Positions 1 to 6,865 are shown, counted from the stretch's first letter. The stretch: 14,985 nt of DNA from DATFWC01 sp045801465 (GCA_045801465.1 JBJMSU010000226.1:1-14985), one strand, 5' to 3'. The notes: generated by a model from the sequence alone, not told the origin. Numbers and translations: made by a program.

Positions 1-115
1 GCGAGCAAAAACTTGGCCCAGCGCGGGAGATCGTCGATCGCGATCTGCGGTGCTGCGCGGTCGCTGAATGCGAACAGGAATTTGGCCCAGCGCGGGAGGT
101 CCTCGAGCGATCTCT
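1..115. repeat. Imperfect 69-bp tandem repeat inside the patatin-like gene
   Basis: Positions 1-46 and 70-115 are similar at a spacing of 69 bp; 33 of the first 40 positions match. On the minus strand both copies encode the same peptide, DLPRWAKFL, exactly 23 codons apart and in frame, so the gene stays open. The left copy may continue beyond the window. It could be a recent in-frame duplication or a genuine repeat in this subfamily's C-terminal region; I cannot decide from one sequence. Confidence 0.7.
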
Positions 116-1691
116 GGCGCGCCGCGGCGTGGTCCATGGCCTCGTAGACGAGCCCCTTGCGCTTGGCCCATACATCGATGATCTCGCCCACCACGCGCGC
201 GAGCGGCGACTGCGCCGGCTGGCCGCGCAGCTGCACGATCAGCTGCGCCACGAAGGCGCGCACCGTAGCGAGCTTGAGTCGGACATAGCCTTCGTAGGCG
301 AAACCGGCATCGCGCGCGACCTCGATGTTGACCTGCTCGCGCCATGTGCGGATCTGATCGGTCCCGATTGGTTTATCGAGCGGCACCGTGATCAGTTTCA
401 TCACCAGCTGGCTGATGTGCGGCCGCGCGCTCTCGACGATGTCCCTGACCCGGCGGATCTGGTCGTTGAACTCGGTGACCCAGCTCAGTTCGTCGGTGAC
501 CGGCTGCGTGCGGGGGATATCCGAGATGGCTCCGCGCAAGGTCGCGAAGAAGCCGGGAACGCGGCGGTGGGCGGCAACGGCCGCGGGCGCCGGATCCGGC
601 TCGATATAGACGAGGCGGCGATCGACCTGGCGATAGGCCGGCCGGCCGTGGATCGCCGCGATGGCTTCACGGAACGGCCGGTTGTTGAGGACGGCGCCAT
701 CGATGAAAGAGCAGGTGGCGGGATCGATGTCGGCGCGCAGGTGGCGCTGGAAATTGTGGGCCAGGAACTCGGATCGCCGCGGCCAGGAATCCGCCCGCTC
801 CGCCGCGACGTCCTCGACCTCGGCAATGTGGGCGGGCGGAAAGGCGCCAGGAAAAGAGGAGGTCGCGCGCGCCGCAAAGGCGAGCCCTGGTGCATTGTCG
901 AGCGTGAAGTCGCTGTCGACCTCGCCGCTCGATTTTCGCCGGTAGGCAAAGTGCAGCACGTGATGGTGCTCGAGCTCGTGAATGAGCGGAGGGTCGTGAA
1001 TCTGCACGAGCCGATGGTGGCCGTGATAGTCGGTCAGCGTGACGAACAGATCGAGCGAATGGCCGGAGGGAAGCAGCGAGGCGCCCGGATGTTTGGGCGT
1101 GCCCATGGCGGTAATGGCATCGTACATCAGCCGCGCCATCATGCGGCCGTCGAGCGGCGGCTTGAACCAGCGGGAGCGCACGAACAGCGAGACCTTACGG
1201 CGCACTTCGGCGTCGCGGATGCGCAGCATGCCGGCGGAGGCGCCCCAGATGACGGGTTTGAGAAACCACTTGCTCCACGAGCCGGCCTTGGCTTCCGGCG
1301 CCAGCAGCACGCTGACGTCGGCATTGTCGAGCCACAGGTTGCGCATCGGACCGAAGGGAAGATCGTGGCTCAGCGCGCGCGCCAGCAGGGTGCCGTTGAT
1401 GCCGCCGGCCGAGGCCCCGGCGATAATGTCGACGACCACGCGCAATTCGATCTTGCGCCCGATCTCGCGCAACAGCTCGAAATAGATCGACTCGGTGTCG
1501 TATTCCCGCTTCTCCGGGTCGGCATCGTCCAGAAACGCCGCCTTGGCCCGCCTGGCCCGGTCGGCGATCGCGTGCAGCTCGCAGGAGGCGCGGACGAGCT
1601 TGAGGATTTCCTTGCTGATGCCGTGCATGTACACGGCGAGAGAAATGCCGCCGAAGCAGACGAGCGCGATGCGAAGCTCTTTTTCCCGCAT
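1..1691 (-). CDS. Patatin-like phospholipase family protein (3' end beyond the window)
   Basis: Open from an ATG at 1691 through the left edge with no stop, so at least 563 residues are visible and the C-terminus is missing. The N-terminus carries a glycine loop (CFGGISLAVYMHG, residues 12-24) as the probable oxyanion site. The nucleophile elbow G-A-S-A-G-G has Ser at residue 94, and the second half of the catalytic dyad is Asp331 in the FIDGAVLNN motif. Together these are the Ser-Asp lipid acyl hydrolase signature of patatins. Length and the long region after the dyad fit the bacterial 'patatin-related protein' (DUF3376-type) group, which is probably cytosolic or membrane-associated and cleaves acyl esters of phospholipids; the actual substrate is unknown. 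The oxyanion loop is GGIS rather than the usual GGGxxG. The visible C-terminal end contains an imperfect 23-residue repeat. The gene stands alone, with a palindromic repeat just upstream of its start. Confidence 0.88.
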   Translation of the reverse strand, partial: MREKELRIALVCFGGISLAVYMHGISKEILKLVRASCELHAIADRARRAKAAFLDDADPEKREYDTESIYFELLREIGRKIELRVVVDIIAGASAGGINGTLLARALSHDLPFGPMRNLWLDNADVSVLLAPEAKAGSWSKWFLKPVIWGASAGMLRIRDAEVRRKVSLFVRSRWFKPPLDGRMMARLMYDAITAMGTPKHPGASLLPSGHSLDLFVTLTDYHGHHRLVQIHDPPLIHELEHHHVLHFAYRRKSSGEVDSDFTLDNAPGLAFAARATSSFPGAFPPAHIAEVEDVAAERADSWPRRSEFLAHNFQRHLRADIDPATCSFIDGAVLNNRPFREAIAAIHGRPAYRQVDRRLVYIEPDPAPAAVAAHRRVPGFFATLRGAISDIPRTQPVTDELSWVTEFNDQIRRVRDIVESARPHISQLVMKLITVPLDKPIGTDQIRTWREQVNIEVARDAGFAYEGYVRLKLATVRAFVAQLIVQLRGQPAQSPLARVVGEIIDVWAKRKGLVYEAMDHAAARQRSLEDLPRWAKFLFAFSDRAAPQIAIDDLPRWAKFLL

Positions 1692-1711
1692 GAAGCGGCT
1701 CCCGGCCGCGC

Positions 1712-1804
1712 CGTCATGGCCGGGCTTGTCCCGGCCATCCACGTCTTTGCTTTCCGCCGGGCTCCAAGTCGTGGATGCCCGGCACAAGGCCGGGCATAGT
1801 CATG
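1712..1804. repeat. Palindromic intergenic repeat (Bradyrhizobium-type 'GLVPAIH' element)
   Basis: Two arms, about 1714-1743 and 1770-1802, are near-perfect inverted copies of each other: GTCATGGCCGGG... on the left, and its complement ending CCGGGCATAGTCATG on the right. They are separated by about 26 bp. Read as protein in either direction the arms give the spurious peptide (M)AGLVPAIH or MPGLVPGIH, a familiar mark of dispersed REP-like elements in Bradyrhizobium and relatives. It sits between the patatin-like start (1691) and the ilvA stop (1851), so it may act as a hairpin terminator for the ilvA operon. There is no clear U-run. Confidence 0.75.
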
Positions 1805-1850
1805 TCACCAGCCCGAAAGGACATTCTAGCCCCGATAGTAAGCGATTTCC

Positions 1851-3113
1851 CTAATCCATTGCTGCGCCGGCTTCGAGCCGCAACGGCTGGTAGCCCTCCC
1901 GGCCGAATGCCTTGAGAATCGCATCGGCATGGGCGCGGTCGCGCGTCTCCACCGTGACGTGCAGGCGCGCGCCCTTGGCCGGCACGTCGAGGAAAAGCCG
2001 CTTGTGGTCGACTTCCAGGATATTGGCGCCAAGCTCGCCCAGCCGCGTCGCAATATGGCCGAGCACGCCGGGACGGTCGGGGATGGTCAGGCGGAACGAC
2101 ATGATGCGGTCCTCGCGCTCGAGCTCGCGCACCATGATGGAAGAGAGGATGCGCGGATCGATATTGCCGCCGCACAGGATCAGCCCGATCTTGCGGCCGC
2201 GGAACCGGTCAGGCTCGGCCAGCATGGCGGCAAGGCCCGCTGCCCCCGCGCCTTCGGCGATCGCCTTCTGCAGCGTGAGATAGGCGTTGACGGCGCGCTC
2301 CAGATGCGCCTCGCCGACCAGCACAATCGCGGAGACGAGCTCGCGGCAGATCGGCAGCGTGAGCTCGCCGATGTTCTTCACCGCGATGCCTTCGGCCAAG
2401 GTGGCGCCGCCGATCGGATCGTTGTGGCCGTAGACTGCGTTCCACATGGCCGGGTAGAGGGCCGCTTCCGCCCCGATCACTTCGATGGCCGGCTTGATGC
2501 TGCGTGCCGCGACCGCATTGCCGGCGATCAGCCCGCCGCCCCCGATCGGGATCACCAGCGCATCCAGGTCGGGCGCGTCTTCCAGCATCTCCAGGGCAAT
2601 CGTGCCCTGCCCGGCGATCACGAACGGATCGTCATACGGATGCACCCAGGTAAGGTTCTTTTCCTGCGCGATGGTCGCGGCGCGCGCCTGCGCTTCGCTG
2701 ATCCCCTCGCCTTCGAGCACCACCTCGGCCCCGTAGGCCTTGGTCGCCGCGACCTTCACGTACGGCGTCGTCTCCGGCATGACGATGGTTGCCGGCACGC
2801 CGAGGCGAGCCGCGTGATAGGCGACTGCCTGCGCATGATTGCCGGCCGACATAGCGATGATGCCGCGCGCGCGCTCGGCTGGCGCGAGCGAGGCGAGCTT
2901 GGTGAATGCGCCGCGCTCCTTGAACGAGTTGGTGACCTGGAGGTTTTCGTATTTGACGAAGACGTCGGCCCCGGTCAGCGCCGACAGCTTGGGCGCCGGA
3001 AGCATCGGCGTGCGCAGCACGTGGCCCGCAATGGTGCGCCGCGCGCGCTCGATATCGGCAAGCGTGACCTTCAACGTTTCATCCTCTCCCGAAGCGACTG
3101 CATTTTCGCTCAC
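1851..3113 (-). CDS. ilvA: Threonine ammonia-lyase (threonine dehydratase) with C-terminal ACT domain
   Basis: PLP-dependent fold-type II enzyme converting L-threonine to 2-oxobutanoate and ammonia, cytosolic. Seen: the PLP-lysine motif SFKERGAF (Lys65 counting from the GTG), the SAGNHAQ substrate loop (about 89-95), the glycine-rich phosphate-binding loop PIGGGGLIAGN, and a C-terminal ACT-like segment of about 85 residues (FRLTIPDRPGVLGHIATRLG). About 420 residues with a single ACT domain fits the short threonine dehydratase type rather than the 500-residue two-ACT biosynthetic IlvA, so it may be catabolic (tdcB-like). The start is uncertain. GTG at 3113 overlaps the sigma factor stop as GTGA and has GGAG upstream. 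TTG at 3074 has GGAGAGG eight bases upstream and better matches the usual N-terminus (KVTLADIERAR). It is last in the YCII-sigma-ilvA operon. A related serine/threonine dehydratase specificity is possible. Confidence 0.92.
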   Translation of the reverse strand: MSENAVASGEDETLKVTLADIERARRTIAGHVLRTPMLPAPKLSALTGADVFVKYENLQVTNSFKERGAFTKLASLAPAERARGIIAMSAGNHAQAVAYHAARLGVPATIVMPETTPYVKVAATKAYGAEVVLEGEGISEAQARAATIAQEKNLTWVHPYDDPFVIAGQGTIALEMLEDAPDLDALVIPIGGGGLIAGNAVAARSIKPAIEVIGAEAALYPAMWNAVYGHNDPIGGATLAEGIAVKNIGELTLPICRELVSAIVLVGEAHLERAVNAYLTLQKAIAEGAGAAGLAAMLAEPDRFRGRKIGLILCGGNIDPRILSSIMVRELEREDRIMSFRLTIPDRPGVLGHIATRLGELGANILEVDHKRLFLDVPAKGARLHVTVETRDRAHADAILKAFGREGYQPLRLEAGAAMD

Positions 3114-4357
3114 CCGACGAGCTCCATGCGGCACTGCTCCAGGAAACGACGAACGGCCGGATCCGGTTCGAGCCCGATGGCGCGCTCGTAGGCCTGGTCG
3201 GCGGCATCGCGTGCGCCCGTTCGCGCCAGCAACCCGGCGCGTGCCGCCCAGTACGGCTGATATTCGGCGAGCGCGACGTTGTCCATCAATGCGTCGAGCG
3301 CCGCGAGGCCGGCGGCAGGCCCGCGCGTCTCGGCAAGCGCAATCGCGCGATTGATCGCCACCACGAGAGAACCAGTTATCTCCCACAAGGCCTCATAGAT
3401 GCGTTCGACCGCCGGCCAGTCGGAGGAGCCGGTGACGCGGCGAACGACGTGGGCCGATTGCAGCGCCGCTTCGAGCTGGTAGCGACCGAGCATCCCGCGC
3501 TGACCGGCGCGTAACAGCAACGCTTCGGCTTCCTCGATCAAGGATGTGTTCCACGATGCCGGGTCCTGGTCCGCAAGCGGCACGTAGTCGCCTTGCGGGC
3601 TGCGCCGGGCGCCGCGCCGCGCCTCGGCATAGAGCATCAGCGCCAACAGGCCGAGCGCTTCCGGCTCGTCCGGCAGAAGGGAGACCAAGAGGCGGCCGAG
3701 CCAGATGGCCTCTTCGGCCAGGTTGCGGCGGCGGATCTCGGTGCCGGCCGGGTCGCACCAACCCTCGGCGAAGGCCGCGTACATGGCTTCGAGCACCGCC
3801 GCGAGACGGTCCTGAAGCTCGCTGCGCTCGGGCACACGGAACGGAATGCCGGCTTCCCTGATCTTGCTCTTGGCGCGCACCAGTCGCTGGCCCATGGTGG
3901 CCGGCGAGACCAGGAAGGCCGACGCGATGGTGGCGGCGTCGAAGCCGAGGATCGTCTGCAGGATCAGGGGCGCGCGGATGCGCGGATCGATCGCCGGGTG
4001 CGCGCACGCGAACATCAAGGCCAGGCGGTGATCGGGAATGTGCGTCTGCTGCGCCGCCGCGGCTTCGAGCTCGTCGGCGATCAGCCGCAGATGATCCACG
4101 CCGTCCTGGCGGCTGCGCCGCCGCCTGGCTCCATCGATCATCTTGCGTCGTGCCACGGTAATGAGCCAGGCCTCGGGGCTTGCGGGGACCCCGCCCTTAG
4201 GCCAGTCGCCGAGGGCGGCGGCAAAGGCCTCGGACAAGGCGTCCTCGGCCTCCGCCACGTCGCGCATGCGCGCCGCGAGAAGCGCGACCAGCTTGCCGTA
4301 GCTCTGGCGAGCGACGGCGTCCGCTGCGTTGCGCGCATCCTCGCCGTCATCTCGCAT
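3110..4357 (-). CDS. ECF42-type RNA polymerase sigma factor with long C-terminal (DUF6596/TPR-like) extension
   Basis: 415 residues. Sigma region 2 spans about residues 18-80 (YGKLVALLAAR, then AWLITVARRKMIDGARRR). Region 4, with its helix-turn-helix, spans about 126-167 (LILQTILGFDAATIASAF, MGQRLVRAKSKIR). A 240-residue helical C-terminal extension follows (EMYAAFAEGW-like start, INRAIALAE, AYERAIGLEPDP), which looks TPR-like. This layout, together with the DGPF/YCII gene immediately upstream, is the hallmark of group ECF42, where no classical anti-sigma factor is found and the C-terminal extension is thought to control activity. ATG at 4357 was chosen because it lies 11 bp after the YCII stop and yields the normal length; its ribosome site is weak, suggesting translational coupling. 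The gene ends in a 4-base overlap with the first possible ilvA start. Its targets cannot be read here, but its own operon is a likely one. Confidence 0.92.
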   Translation of the reverse strand: MRDDGEDARNAADAVARQSYGKLVALLAARMRDVAEAEDALSEAFAAALGDWPKGGVPASPEAWLITVARRKMIDGARRRRSRQDGVDHLRLIADELEAAAAQQTHIPDHRLALMFACAHPAIDPRIRAPLILQTILGFDAATIASAFLVSPATMGQRLVRAKSKIREAGIPFRVPERSELQDRLAAVLEAMYAAFAEGWCDPAGTEIRRRNLAEEAIWLGRLLVSLLPDEPEALGLLALMLYAEARRGARRSPQGDYVPLADQDPASWNTSLIEEAEALLLRAGQRGMLGRYQLEAALQSAHVVRRVTGSSDWPAVERIYEALWEITGSLVVAINRAIALAETRGPAAGLAALDALMDNVALAEYQPYWAARAGLLARTGARDAADQAYERAIGLEPDPAVRRFLEQCRMELVG

Positions 4358-4368
4358 CGCGCACCGGC

Positions 4369-4716
4369 CTACATGGCCCAGATCGGACGGACCTCGACCA
4401 CGCCATGGCTCGCCCCCGGGCAACGACCCGCCCAGGACAGCGCGGCATCGAGGTCGGGCACGTCGATCATGTAGTACCCCCCGAGCTGCTCCTTGGTCTC
4501 GGCATAGGGCCCGTCGAGCACGTTGGTCTTGCCGTTGGTCACGCGCACGGTGGTGGCCGATGTCGATCCTTGCAGGCGGTCCGCGCCCGCCAGGACGCCG
4601 GCCTTTTGCAGCGCTTCCGTATAGGCGCGGTAGGCAGCCATCATGCGGTCGGTGTCCGCCTTGCTCGCCGCCTGCTGGCCCGCTTCGTTCCCATAGATCA
4701 GCAACATGTATTTCAT
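4369..4716 (-). CDS. YCII-related (DGPF-domain) protein
   Basis: 115-residue protein beginning MKYMLLIYGNE and carrying the DGPF-type motif as DGPYAETKEQLGGYY at residues 68-82, followed by a second beta-alpha unit (DVPDLDAALSWAGRCPGA). This is the small ferredoxin-like YCII/DGPF fold, which is genetically linked to ECF sigma factors. Its biochemical role is not established; enzyme-like and regulatory roles have been proposed. The third conserved position is Tyr instead of Phe, which is common. A good ribosome site (AGGAG, seven bases before ATG) supports the start. It is the first gene of a three-gene minus-strand operon, with a candidate ECF42 promoter about 53 bp upstream of the ATG. Confidence 0.92.
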   Translation of the reverse strand: MKYMLLIYGNEAGQQAASKADTDRMMAAYRAYTEALQKAGVLAGADRLQGSTSATTVRVTNGKTNVLDGPYAETKEQLGGYYMIDVPDLDAALSWAGRCPGASHGVVEVRPIWAM

Positions 4717-4768
4717 CTCAGGTCTCCTTCACGCTTCCAGGCCGGGCATCATGCTCCGCCGGCTCATT

Positions 4769-4795
4769 GTCGTTCGAGCCGGCCGGAATTCGACA
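4769..4795 (-). promoter_or_regulatory. Candidate ECF42-dependent promoter of the YCII-sigma operon
   Basis: Reading the minus strand, TGTCGA (4795-4790) is followed by exactly 17 bases and then CGAC (4772-4769). As I remember the ECF42 literature (Streptomyces venezuelae work), that group recognises TGTCGA at -35 and CG(A/T)C at -10. The expected transcription start near 4762 would give a leader of about 45 nt before the YCII ATG at 4716. This suggests the sigma factor activates its own operon. The match was found by eye and the consensus is from memory. Confidence 0.6.
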
Positions 4796-4945
4796 GGACG
4801 CGAGTTTTTCGAAGCGCCGGCTGTCCTGGACTTGCGCGCACGCGTTCAATCCTTTCCTTCGTGTCCCGCCGGCACGGCGCCGCGCCATCTTGCGCCAGTC
4901 TCCGGTTCTCCCCATGTGTGAGCCGCAGTCGAAGAGCACGAAACC

Positions 4946-5485
4946 ATGGCCGAAAGCGAACCGCGGCGCATCGGCTTCACCATCGAGGTGAAGCCCCATG
5001 CCTACGATCCGGTCGCGCACCCCGAACTGTTCGAGGGCGTGCTCGCCCGGCGCATCGTCGCTTTCTTCATCGATCTCATCATCATCACGGTCCCGGTTCT
5101 GTTCGCCGCCTTCTGCGTCCTGCTGCTCGGCTTGCTCACGTTCGGGCTCGGCTGGTTTCTATACTTCCTGTTGTCGCCCGCCGCCGTCATCTGGGCGCTC
5201 CTCTATTATGCCCTGACGTTCGGCAGCCCGGCATCGGCCACCATCGGCATGCGCATGATGGATCTCGAAATGCGCACCTGGTACGGGGCGCCCGCCTATG
5301 CATTGTTGGGTGCCGTCCACGCCATTCTTTTCTGGATCTCGGTCTCGGCGCTCACGCCGTTGATCCTGCTCGTCGGCCTATTTAACCAACGGCGGCGACT
5401 GCTGCACGACATCCTGCTCGGGACGGTCGTCACCAACAATCCGGCTCGCGCGGCGGCGCTAGTGCCCCGCTTCCGAAGTTCGTGA
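4946..5485 (+). CDS. RDD family integral membrane protein
   Basis: 179 residues. An N-terminal stretch of about 30 polar residues precedes the RDD signature (LARRIVAFFIDLIII, Arg35/Arg36 and Asp43). Three or four hydrophobic helices follow: about 38-60, 63-85, and a hairpin near 118-150 (LLGAVHAILFWISVSALTPLILLVG). It ends with the usual RRRLLHDILLGTVVTN motif. RDD proteins are small inner-membrane proteins; some have been linked to cation/proton exchange, but the role of this one is unknown. ATG 4946 was chosen by coding pattern; the upstream GAAGAG is only a weak ribosome site. The last nine or so codons and the stop lie inside palindrome A1, so the native C-terminus was probably replaced when that repeat arrived. 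It is divergent from the YCII operon. Confidence 0.88.
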   Translation: MAESEPRRIGFTIEVKPHAYDPVAHPELFEGVLARRIVAFFIDLIIITVPVLFAAFCVLLLGLLTFGLGWFLYFLLSPAAVIWALLYYALTFGSPASATIGMRMMDLEMRTWYGAPAYALLGAVHAILFWISVSALTPLILLVGLFNQRRRLLHDILLGTVVTNNPARAAALVPRFRSS

Positions 5486-5535
5486 TACATGGCAGCACCC
5501 TCTGACACGAACTTCGGAAGCAAAGGGGCCACTAG
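5459..5535. repeat. Palindrome A, copy 1
   Basis: Starts and ends in CTAG. The arms (GCTTCCGAAGTTCGTG on the left, its exact complement CACGAACTTCGGAAGC on the right) plus outer CTAGTG/CCCC segments form a stem of about 26 bp with a small bulge (AAA and one extra base on the right) and a loop of about 20 nt. The stop codon of the RDD gene (5483-5485) lies in its left arm. Confidence 0.9.
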
Positions 5536-5548
5536 CAAGTGTATGTTT

Positions 5549-5626
5549 CTAGTGCCGCTTTTCAATTTAAAGTTCCTACACGAGCTTGCGGCAGGCGCTG
5601 TAGGAACTTCAAATCGGCGGCACTAG
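5549..5626. repeat. Palindrome B, copy 1
   Basis: Starts and ends in CTAG. The arms pair as AAAGTTCCTACA or close variants with TGTAGGAACTT, and as GTGCCG with CGGCAC at the base; a few mismatches lie in the A/T-rich middle of the stem. It is separated from A copy 1 by 13 bp and abuts A copy 2. Confidence 0.88.
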
Positions 5627-5699
5627 TGCCCCGCTTCCGAAGTTCGTGATAGATGGCGGCCCCCTCTGACACGAACTTCGGAAAGCAAAGGGGCACTCG
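5623..5699. repeat. Palindrome A, copy 2
   Basis: Same plan as A copy 1 with about seven differences over 77 bp: four substitutions in the loop and terminal region plus small changes in the number of A and C residues in the right arm. The core arms are unchanged. The right end is CTCG rather than CTAG. Confidence 0.88.
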
Positions 5700-5712
5700 C
5701 AGGTCTATGATC

Positions 5713-5790
5713 CTCGTGCCGCTTTTCGATTTGAAGTTCCCGCACGAGTTTGCAGCAGGCGGTGCAGGAACTTCAAATCGGCGGCACTAT
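5713..5790. repeat. Palindrome B, copy 2
   Basis: Same plan as B copy 1 with about ten differences. Some substitutions restore pairing: the left arm reads GATTTGAAGTTCC, which now matches the right arm's complement exactly over that stretch. Termini are CTCG and CTAT. Its right end reaches the upstream region of the EamA transporter. Confidence 0.87.
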
Positions 5791-5832
5791 GACGGCGCGG
5801 CCGCGCCCGCCCAACCGGAACACAAGATTATC

Positions 5833-6696
5833 GTGAGCCATTCCCATCTCGGCCGCGTCGTCTTTTGGATGACCGGTGCCCTGCTTTCATTCTGCGCCAT
5901 GGCGGTGTCCATCCGCGGCCTTGCCGGCAAGCTGAATATTTTCGAGATCCTGACTATCCGCAGCAGCTGCGGCGTCGTGATTCTCCTCGCGCTTGTCGCC
6001 GCACGTCCGCAACTGCGGAAAACCCTGGCGCCGCGACGCATGGCCTTGCACGCGGTGCGCAACAGCGTGCATTTCGCCTCTCAATATGCGTGGGCGCTGA
6101 GCTTGACCCTGCTGCCGCTGGCAACGGTGTTCGCCCTCGAATTCACCATGCCGGCCTGGGTCGCCCTGCTGGCCATACCGGTGCTGGGCGAGCGCATGAC
6201 CGTCAGCCGCGCCGGCAGCATCGTTCTCGGATTCGTCGGCGTGCTCATCATCGTGCGGCCGGGCCTGGAGAGCTTCCGGCCGGCCGTATTGCTGGTGCTC
6301 GCGGCGGCCGTCGGCTTCGCGGTCTCGCTCATTGCCACCAAGCAGCTGACCACGAGCGTCGGCACGTTTGCCATCCTGTTCTGGATGAACGTGATGCAGC
6401 TGCCGATGGGGCTTGCCGGAAGCGAGCCGTGGTTCGTGCTCAAGCTCGAGGCGGCGCACATCCCTTACCTCATCGGCGTCGGGATCGCGGGGCTGTCGTC
6501 GCATTTCTGCCTCACGAACGCATTCCACGCCGGCGACGCCACCGTCGTGGTTCCCTTCGATTTCCTGCGCATTCCGCTCATCGCGCTGGTCGGCTGGCTG
6601 TTTTACGCCGAGGCGCTCGATGTATTCGTGTTCGCCGGAGCGGCGATCATCATCGCCGGGGTCGTGTGGAATCTGCGCTCCGAATGGCGCGCTTGA
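5833..6696 (+). CDS. EamA-family (drug/metabolite transporter superfamily) membrane transporter
   Basis: 287 residues from the GTG at 5833, the normal length for two EamA domains with about ten transmembrane helices. Visible hydrophobic segments include VVFWMTGALLSFCAMAVSI, GVVILLALVAA, WALSLTLLPLATVFALEF, WVALLAIPVLG, AGSIVLGFVGVLIIV, VLLVLAAAVGFAVSLIA and VFAGAAIIIAGVVW. The first repeat ends with the typical ERMTVSRAGSIVLGFVGVLIIVRPG pattern in two parts. The reading frame is open back to an ATG at 5653, but those first 60 codons are mostly palindrome A2/B2 sequence and do not look like protein. ATG 5869 would cut into the first helix. It is a probable inner-membrane exporter of metabolites; the substrate is unknown. 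No partner gene is evident. Confidence 0.88.
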   Translation: MSHSHLGRVVFWMTGALLSFCAMAVSIRGLAGKLNIFEILTIRSSCGVVILLALVAARPQLRKTLAPRRMALHAVRNSVHFASQYAWALSLTLLPLATVFALEFTMPAWVALLAIPVLGERMTVSRAGSIVLGFVGVLIIVRPGLESFRPAVLLVLAAAVGFAVSLIATKQLTTSVGTFAILFWMNVMQLPMGLAGSEPWFVLKLEAAHIPYLIGVGIAGLSSHFCLTNAFHAGDATVVVPFDFLRIPLIALVGWLFYAEALDVFVFAGAAIIIAGVVWNLRSEWRA

Positions 6697-6865
6697 AACA
6701 CAGCGGCTTCGCCGCCCGCTCTCCAAACAGTTGCAGCTTCCCGACAACTGCGTATTGAGTTGTGGAATGGATTGTGCGAAGCCATTGCACCGATTCACAC
6801 TTTGGTCAATTTTGCCGGGCTTCATCGCGCGCGGCTTAACGCTGCGTCGGGGCCGGTCCGGACTG

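Larger units (their letters stand above)
5459..5790. repeat. Array of four palindromes, order A-B-A-B (two 164-bp composite units)
   Basis: Two different long palindromes, A and B, each about 77 bp, alternate and are repeated as a pair with a period of 164 bp (5459 and 5623). Within each pair A and B are separated by a 13-bp spacer (CAAGTGTATGTTT, then CAGGTCTATGATC). B1 and A2 abut, sharing one CTAG. All four begin with C-T-(A/C)-G followed by GTGCC and end with the complementary (G)GCAC followed by CTAG, CTCG or CTAT. No transposase is encoded here. The array fills nearly all of the space between the RDD gene and the EamA transporter. Confidence 0.9.

Noticed and set aside
129..1799. Long plus-strand open frame (556 codons)
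   Set aside because: It mirrors the patatin-like gene on the other strand, has no domain, and its protein is rich in Arg/Ala/Gly/Asp as expected of an antisense frame in GC-rich DNA. Its end is the 'AGLVPAIH' repeat peptide.
1929..3191. Plus-strand open frame of 420 codons opposite ilvA
   Set aside because: The minus strand clearly encodes threonine ammonia-lyase with all motifs; this frame has no recognisable features.
3114..3386. Upstream in-frame extension of ilvA inside the sigma factor gene
   Set aside because: That segment is the sigma factor C-terminus in another frame.
5459..5790. CRISPR array
   Set aside because: Only two 164-bp composite units of long palindromes; no short repeats with unique spacers and no cas genes.
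6700..6760. Terminator after the EamA gene (GCGGCTTCGCCGC and CAGTTG...CAACTG)
   Set aside because: Both are short hairpins without a following T-run, so support is too weak to list.
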